Of a stretch of 64,000 bases of DNA, positions 57,908-64,000 are shown piece by piece (within the stretch, counting starts at the first letter, position 1; the number at the start of each line of letters is the position of its first letter). Made by a program: the position numbers and the translations under genes. Under the pieces are notes generated by a model. It searched no databases. It had not been told where the DNA came from and saw only the letters and a list, made by a program, of their open reading frames with translations. Origin of the DNA: Alphaproteobacteria bacterium. Its GTDB lineage: Bacteria; Pseudomonadota; Alphaproteobacteria; Rhodobacterales; Rhodobacteraceae. The stretch covers positions 1-64,000 of the forward strand of contig JAUIAU010000010.1 in the NCBI GenBank assembly GCA_030425185.1, in the 5' to 3' direction.

Positions 57908-58332
57908 AGTCTTCTAATCTTTCCGCCCCATCGCTAGACGGCTCTCCAACCTTCCACCTCTTCTCTGACGGGCCGCGCCCGGTCGCGCCGTTCTCCCACG
58001 CCGTCGAAACCGAGGGCTGGGTGATTCTGACCGGCCAAATGCCCACGGACCCGGACGCGCCCGACGCGCCGTTGCCGGACGGGGTTGAGGCGCAGACAGT
58101 GCGCGTGATGAAGAACCTCGAATTGATCCTGAATCGCATGGGCCTAGACCTGTCCCATGTTGTTCAGATGCGCGCCTATCTCACCCAGTTTGAACGCGAC
58201 TACGCCGCCTTCAACGATACCTACCAGACCTTCTTTCACCCTGACCGCCGCCCGGCCCGGACCACGGTGGGCGTCACCGCGCTGGCCGTGGGGGCGCTGG
58301 TCGAGATCGACTGCGTGGCGAAGCGCCCGTGA
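57904..58332 (+). CDS. RidA/YjgF family protein
   Basis: PFSHAVETEGWVILTGQMPTDPD...QTVRVMKNLELILNRMGLDLSHVVQMRAYLT...RTTVGVTALAVGALVEIDCVA. Confidence 0.9.
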   Translation: MKSSNLSAPSLDGSPTFHLFSDGPRPVAPFSHAVETEGWVILTGQMPTDPDAPDAPLPDGVEAQTVRVMKNLELILNRMGLDLSHVVQMRAYLTQFERDYAAFNDTYQTFFHPDRRPARTTVGVTALAVGALVEIDCVAKRP

Positions 58333-58676
58333 GCCGGACCCGCTGGCATATCCTGCGCGAGGGCGCGGCGGTCACCGTGACCCGGCGTCTGCCGGTGCGG
58401 TACGACGTCGGTCTCACGTCGGTCTTGCGTCGGTGCGACCGCCCGCTGCGGCTGGCGCAGCAGGTGCGGCAGGACCTCTGGCGCGCGGTGCGGGACCTGC
58501 GCGGTTTCGCCCCCGCCGTGACCGTGCGGATGACCGAGGCGGGCGCCGAGATCACCGCCGGGGGTCGCGTCGAGGGGCCGCTGCCGCGCGCGCAGGTCGA
58601 GGCGGCGATCCGGGAGATGCTCGACGACCGGGCGCGGCAGGCGCGCTGGCTGGCGCGCTGCGGGGCCGCGCGATGA
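58329..58676 (+). CDS. Conserved hypothetical protein (GTG start)
   Basis: Overlaps the RidA-family stop; 115 aa with codon-biased composition. Confidence 0.65.
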   Translation: MSRTRWHILREGAAVTVTRRLPVRYDVGLTSVLRRCDRPLRLAQQVRQDLWRAVRDLRGFAPAVTVRMTEAGAEITAGGRVEGPLPRAQVEAAIREMLDDRARQARWLARCGAAR

Positions 58677-58704
58677 CCGGCCGGGACACCCGATGCTGCG
58701 CCGC

Positions 58705-58895
58705 AGGACAACTTGGCGGCGAGGTGACGCAAGGGCATTGCGTCGCAGCGGGTAGATGGATTAGGACTCTCGCGTCGCCAGTTGAGATACGGCGCAACCG
58801 CTCGACCGAGGGAGGAGCGCACGGCAATCCGTGCGGCTTGGGGTGCGGTTCGACGCTGACCACGGGTCCCGCGCAAGCGGGACCCGTCCTGTTTT
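58705..58895 (+). ncRNA. Candidate structured RNA ending in an intrinsic terminator
   Basis: GACGCAA-GGGCA-TTGCGTC (58726-58744), CGCACGG-CAAT-CCGTGCG (58818-58835), ACGGGTCCCGC-GCAA-GCGGGACCCGT (58862-58887) followed by CCTGTTTT. Confidence 0.4.
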
Positions 58896-59296
58896 CCGCC
58901 CTGCTCTCGGTCCTTCTCGCGCTGGCGCCCGCCGCCGCGCAGGAGACCGCGCCGCGCCCGCGTCCGCTGGCCCTGCCGGGTGGCCTGACCGTCGCGCCGG
59001 TCGATGTCGGGGTCGAGGACGAGTCGGGGATCCCGACCCTCGTGCTGCGCTATCTCGCGCCGGAGATCGCGCCGGGCGCGGGCCGCTGGACCTACGAGAC
59101 CGCCCTGCCGGCGATGGACCGGCTCTGCGTCGAGGAGGGCCTCGCGGCCGAGGCGCGGATGGGCACCGGGGCGCGGCAGATCCTGATCGTCCTGATGGAC
59201 CGCGTGGTCGCGCGCGGACAGCCCGACCCGGACGCGACGCAGTTCCTCAGCCTTTACACCCGCGACGGCGACACCTGCATCTGGGAGCTTTTCTGA
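58889..59296 (+). CDS. Secreted hypothetical protein (DUF6497-like), start uncertain
   Basis: LFSALLSVLLALAPAAAQETAPRPRPLALPGGLTVAPVDVGVEDESGIPTLVLRYLAPEI...DTCIWELF; start coordinate marks the signal-peptide-like segment (CTG codon). Confidence 0.6.
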   Translation: MFSALLSVLLALAPAAAQETAPRPRPLALPGGLTVAPVDVGVEDESGIPTLVLRYLAPEIAPGAGRWTYETALPAMDRLCVEEGLAAEARMGTGARQILIVLMDRVVARGQPDPDATQFLSLYTRDGDTCIWELF

Positions 59297-59501
59297 TGGT
59301 CCTACCACATCTTGCGGGTTTCCGGGCGCCCGATGCCGCGCCGCCACAGCCCTGTGGACAACCCTGCTTCCTGTTTATTTCCGGCGGCTTGTCAGCTATT
59401 CTTAAGGCTGGTTCCGGGGTCCGGGACTGTAACTCGTCAAGAAGCGGAGGCACGGGGCGCAGGCCGCGTGACGTCCGCCGTTCAGAAGGTAGGACAAGAG
59501 C

Positions 59502-59648
59502 ATGTCGAAAACTCTCATGCTGCTCGCGGCATTCGGCGTGGCGACCCTCGTCACCGCTTGCGGCTCCAGCACTCCCGAAGAAGAGATCGTCTACATCGAT
59601 CCCGCGCCCGTGCCGGCCGAGCCGGTCTACACCGGCAAGTACAAGTAA
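59502..59648 (+). CDS. 48-aa small lipoprotein
   Basis: MSKTLMLLAAFGVATLVTACGSSTPEEEIVYIDPAPVPAEPVYTGKYK; clear lipobox; absent from the supplied ORF track. Confidence 0.7.
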   Translation: MSKTLMLLAAFGVATLVTACGSSTPEEEIVYIDPAPVPAEPVYTGKYK

Positions 59649-59720
59649 CGCGACGCGGGCGTTCCCGGCCAAGGGGACGCCCGTTCGTGCGGCTGGCCGC
59701 CCTGCTGAGGAGGGTCGGCC

Positions 59721-60131
59721 ATGCTGAAGCACCGTGGCTTCCCGAGCCGCCTGACCGGGACCGACTTCCACTTCACGATCCGCCGAGAGAACAAGAAGGG
59801 GGCGACGCCGCTCGCCCCGCGCAAGCGCTATGCCGACCGCAAGGCGGTCGACCGCGCCGCCGACCGGGCCTTCCTCGCGGCCCTCATCACCCATTTCGGC
59901 GAGGAGCCGTTCGAGCGCGGCAACCTCGATGCCGGGCGGCTGTCGTGGCTGTTGGGCCGCGAGGTGGTCGCGGTCGAGCCGGATTTCGATCCGACCTCCT
60001 ACGAGGCGCTGCTGCGGGTGGACATGAAGGCCGCCGAGCGCGGCTTCCCCGAGCTCTTCGCTGAAGAGCCGGAGCCCGAGCCCTGGGATGACGGTTGGGA
60101 CGACGAGGACGACGCGGAGGACGGCCGGTGA
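59721..60131 (+). CDS. Hypothetical protein with acidic C-terminus
   Basis: MLKHRGFPSRLTGTDFHFTIRRENKKGATPLAPRKRYADRKAVDRAADRAFLAAL...EPEPWDDGWDDEDDAEDGR. Confidence 0.65.
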   Translation: MLKHRGFPSRLTGTDFHFTIRRENKKGATPLAPRKRYADRKAVDRAADRAFLAALITHFGEEPFERGNLDAGRLSWLLGREVVAVEPDFDPTSYEALLRVDMKAAERGFPELFAEEPEPEPWDDGWDDEDDAEDGR

Positions 60132-60237
60132 CCGGGCGGAATCGGCAGTCTCCCGCGCAGGGGCATCGGCAAACTCTTGCCTTTTGCCGCGCATGGCCTG
60201 CTATATCGAACCAGAGCAGTTCATCAGGAGACAGGTC

Positions 60238-60441
60238 ATGTCCAAGCTTCCCCTCTTCCTCGCCGGTGCGTCCCTCGCCCTTCTGGCCGGTTGCCTCTCG
60301 CCCGACGGCGAGCGCGCCGCGGCCGGTGCCGCCATCGGCGGTCTTGGCGCCGCGCTGCTTGACGGCAACGTGGTCGCGGGTGCGGCCGTCGGTGCCGCCG
60401 CAGGCGCGCTCTGCGACGACGCGGGCGTCTGCCGCCGCTGA
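60238..60441 (+). CDS. Small glycine-zipper lipoprotein
   Basis: MSKLPLFLAGASLALLAGCLSPDGERAAAGAAIGGLGAALLDGNVVAGAAVGAAAGALCDDAGVCRR. Confidence 0.75.
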   Translation: MSKLPLFLAGASLALLAGCLSPDGERAAAGAAIGGLGAALLDGNVVAGAAVGAAAGALCDDAGVCRR

Positions 60442-60611
60442 TCCGGCGCCGGGGGGCCGCCGCCGCACGGCCCGCCTGACCCAGACACACGATCTTCCGT
60501 TTCGGGATCGCCCGGGCTGCCGCCCGCGCGGTCCCGTTTTCGTTTGCCCGCCCGCCCGGAGCGGGTGCCTGCCCATGCCCGACCGGGCGAAGAACTGAAG
60601 GACGAGGGACC

Positions 60612-62612
<2,001 letters not shown>

Positions 62613-62756
62613 GGCGATGAAGGGCGGGGCGGCAAACCGGTCCGATACGGATCCATGTCCGCCCTGCCATCTGGTGCTGCCGGAGGCGATCGGAGTGCTG
62701 ACGTCTGCTTTGCAGGGGGCTGAAGCGGCTGAGCGGAGGGCGTCCGCCCGCGTGTC

Positions 62757-63209
62757 TCAGCCGCCCGCCTCGAAGCGCAGTTCCTGCTGCCGGGAGGGCA
62801 TCTTGTCGATGGTGCGGGTGATCTCGCGGACGTCCCAGGGGGCGGGCTTGCGCAGTTCGACCTCGCCGTCCTTGTCCATGATCACCAGCATGAAGCCGCG
62901 CGGGCGCAACTGGTCGCGCGGCTGGCTGCCCGAGCCGCGCTCGGCGTCGAGGATCACCACCACGTCGCGCTCGGCCAGCGCGTCGGGCCGGTCGGCCAGC
63001 AGCGCGACCTGCTCGGCGAAGCGCGGGTCGTTCGGGCTGTCGGCGAAGACCACGACGGGCCGCGCCACCCAGAGAAAATCGTTCAAATCGACGTCATTCG
63101 CCTGCAGCACCGCCAGGACCGTCTCCTCGGCCGGGGTGGCGTCCTGCGCTGCCAGGGCACCCGGCAGGGCAAATGATGCAATCAAAACAAGGTGGAACAG
63201 TCGTGTCAT
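62757..63209 (-). CDS. DUF4174 domain secreted protein
   Basis: Signal peptide MTRLFHLVLIASFALPGALA; NDFLWVARPVVVFADSPNDPRFAEQVALLADRPDALAERDVVVI. Confidence 0.8.
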   Translation of the reverse strand: MTRLFHLVLIASFALPGALAAQDATPAEETVLAVLQANDVDLNDFLWVARPVVVFADSPNDPRFAEQVALLADRPDALAERDVVVILDAERGSGSQPRDQLRPRGFMLVIMDKDGEVELRKPAPWDVREITRTIDKMPSRQQELRFEAGG

Positions 63210-63378
63210 CGGGCCTCCGGTCGCTTCGCATATAGGCGGTGCGACGGGGCCTGCCCAGCCGCCGGGGCGCTTTTTTGCATGCGCCCGCGTTAAGCCCGCG
63301 GCGACTGCCCGGGCGTACCGTCCCTCTCCGAACCTGACCCTGGGGCCCGAGCGCCGCCGGGACGCACGGGAGAGAGCC

Positions 63379-64000
63379 TTGGACGTCATCCTGCATGTCG
63401 GCGCGCACCGGACCGGCACCACCACGCTGCAACGCTTCCTCGCCGCCAACCGGGCGGCCCTGGCCGGGCACGGGATTGCGGTCTGGGGGCCGGAGCGCAC
63501 GCGGGACGGGCTGTTCTCCGGCCTCGTCAAGGCGCCGCACCGCATCACGCTGGAGGACGAGCGGCGCGGGCGGCGGTCCTGCGGCATGATCCGGGTCGAG
63601 CTGCAGCGGCTGGCGGACCGGGGGATCGGCACGCTGATCGTCTCGGAAGAGAACATGATCGGCTCGATGGAGAACAACATCTTCAACCGGCGGCTCTACC
63701 CCCACGCGGGCGAGCGGCTGGAGCGGTTCTTCGACGGCTTCGGCGCGCAGACGGTGCGGGTCGCGCTGGGCGTGCGCAGCTACGACCGGGCCTGGGCCTC
63801 GGCGCTGGGCTATTTCCTGAAGGCGGGATTCCCGCTGCCGGAGGACGCCGGGATCCGCGCGCTGGCCGAGCAGCCAGGACGCTGGCGGCACGTGGTCCGG
63901 CGCATTGCGCAGGTCTTCCCGGCCGCGAAACTGGCGGTCTGGCCGTTCGAGGCGCTCGTCGGCCTGCCGGAGGTGCAACTCGCCGCCCTGCTGGGCCGGC
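63379..64000 (+). CDS. Sulfotransferase-like P-loop protein (TTG start), cut by the window end
   Basis: DVILHVGAHRTGTTTLQRFLAANRAALAGHGIAVWGP: HxGxxKTGTT-like PAPS loop. Confidence 0.65.
   Translation, partial: MDVILHVGAHRTGTTTLQRFLAANRAALAGHGIAVWGPERTRDGLFSGLVKAPHRITLEDERRGRRSCGMIRVELQRLADRGIGTLIVSEENMIGSMENNIFNRRLYPHAGERLERFFDGFGAQTVRVALGVRSYDRAWASALGYFLKAGFPLPEDAGIRALAEQPGRWRHVVRRIAQVFPAAKLAVWPFEALVGLPEVQLAALLGR

Noticed and set aside
58157-59296. 379-aa ORF spanning a RidA-family shadow, the ncRNA candidate and a secreted protein
   Set aside because: Starts out of frame inside the RidA-family and 58329-58676 genes; only the C-terminal secreted part looks real.
62617-62756. Small ORF after pccA (MKGGAANRSDTDPCPPCHLVLPEAIGVL...)
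   Set aside because: Runs into the DUF4174 gene antisense, with no domain or convincing stop context.

Overview
This is a high-GC chromosomal window from an alphaproteobacterium, most likely Rhodobacterales (Rhodobacteraceae/Paracoccaceae), judged from gene content and protein style. Most of it is housekeeping. Recognisable blocks include: an ECF sigma factor next to a heavy-metal-sensor-like gene; a PleD-like diguanylate cyclase; an MttB-family methyltransferase; a XpaC/TelA/DUF2927/SPFH/zinc-ribbon membrane-stress cluster; divergent epmA and efp; gatCA; the RNase P RNA (rnpB); rpmG; 8-oxoguanine and guanine deaminases; mgtE; two SLC13 permeases; a YebC-family gene; and a propionyl-CoA carboxylase region (pccB...pccA) with a ScfR/PccR-type regulator. 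No rRNA, tRNA, CRISPR array, transposase or integrase was recognised. The items most worth a second look are: (1) an H-NOX-like gene lacking the heme-ligand His and the YxSxR motif, coupled to an HNOBA-GGDEF cyclase; (2) a two-gene RusA-like plus REase_AHJR/HEPN-like cassette; (3) a DUF6338 plus 66-aa pair inserted in the TelA/SPFH cluster; (4) a perfect sigma-54-type promoter in front of an XRE regulator; (5) a dispersed GAGTATTTnnGCCAAGAAGAAG intergenic repeat; (6) a candidate structured ncRNA with an intrinsic terminator near 58.7-58.9 kb; (7) a lower-GC orphan ORF inside the pcc region; and (8) several palindromic or operator-like sites. All calls come from reading the sequence and translations. 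No database searches were run.
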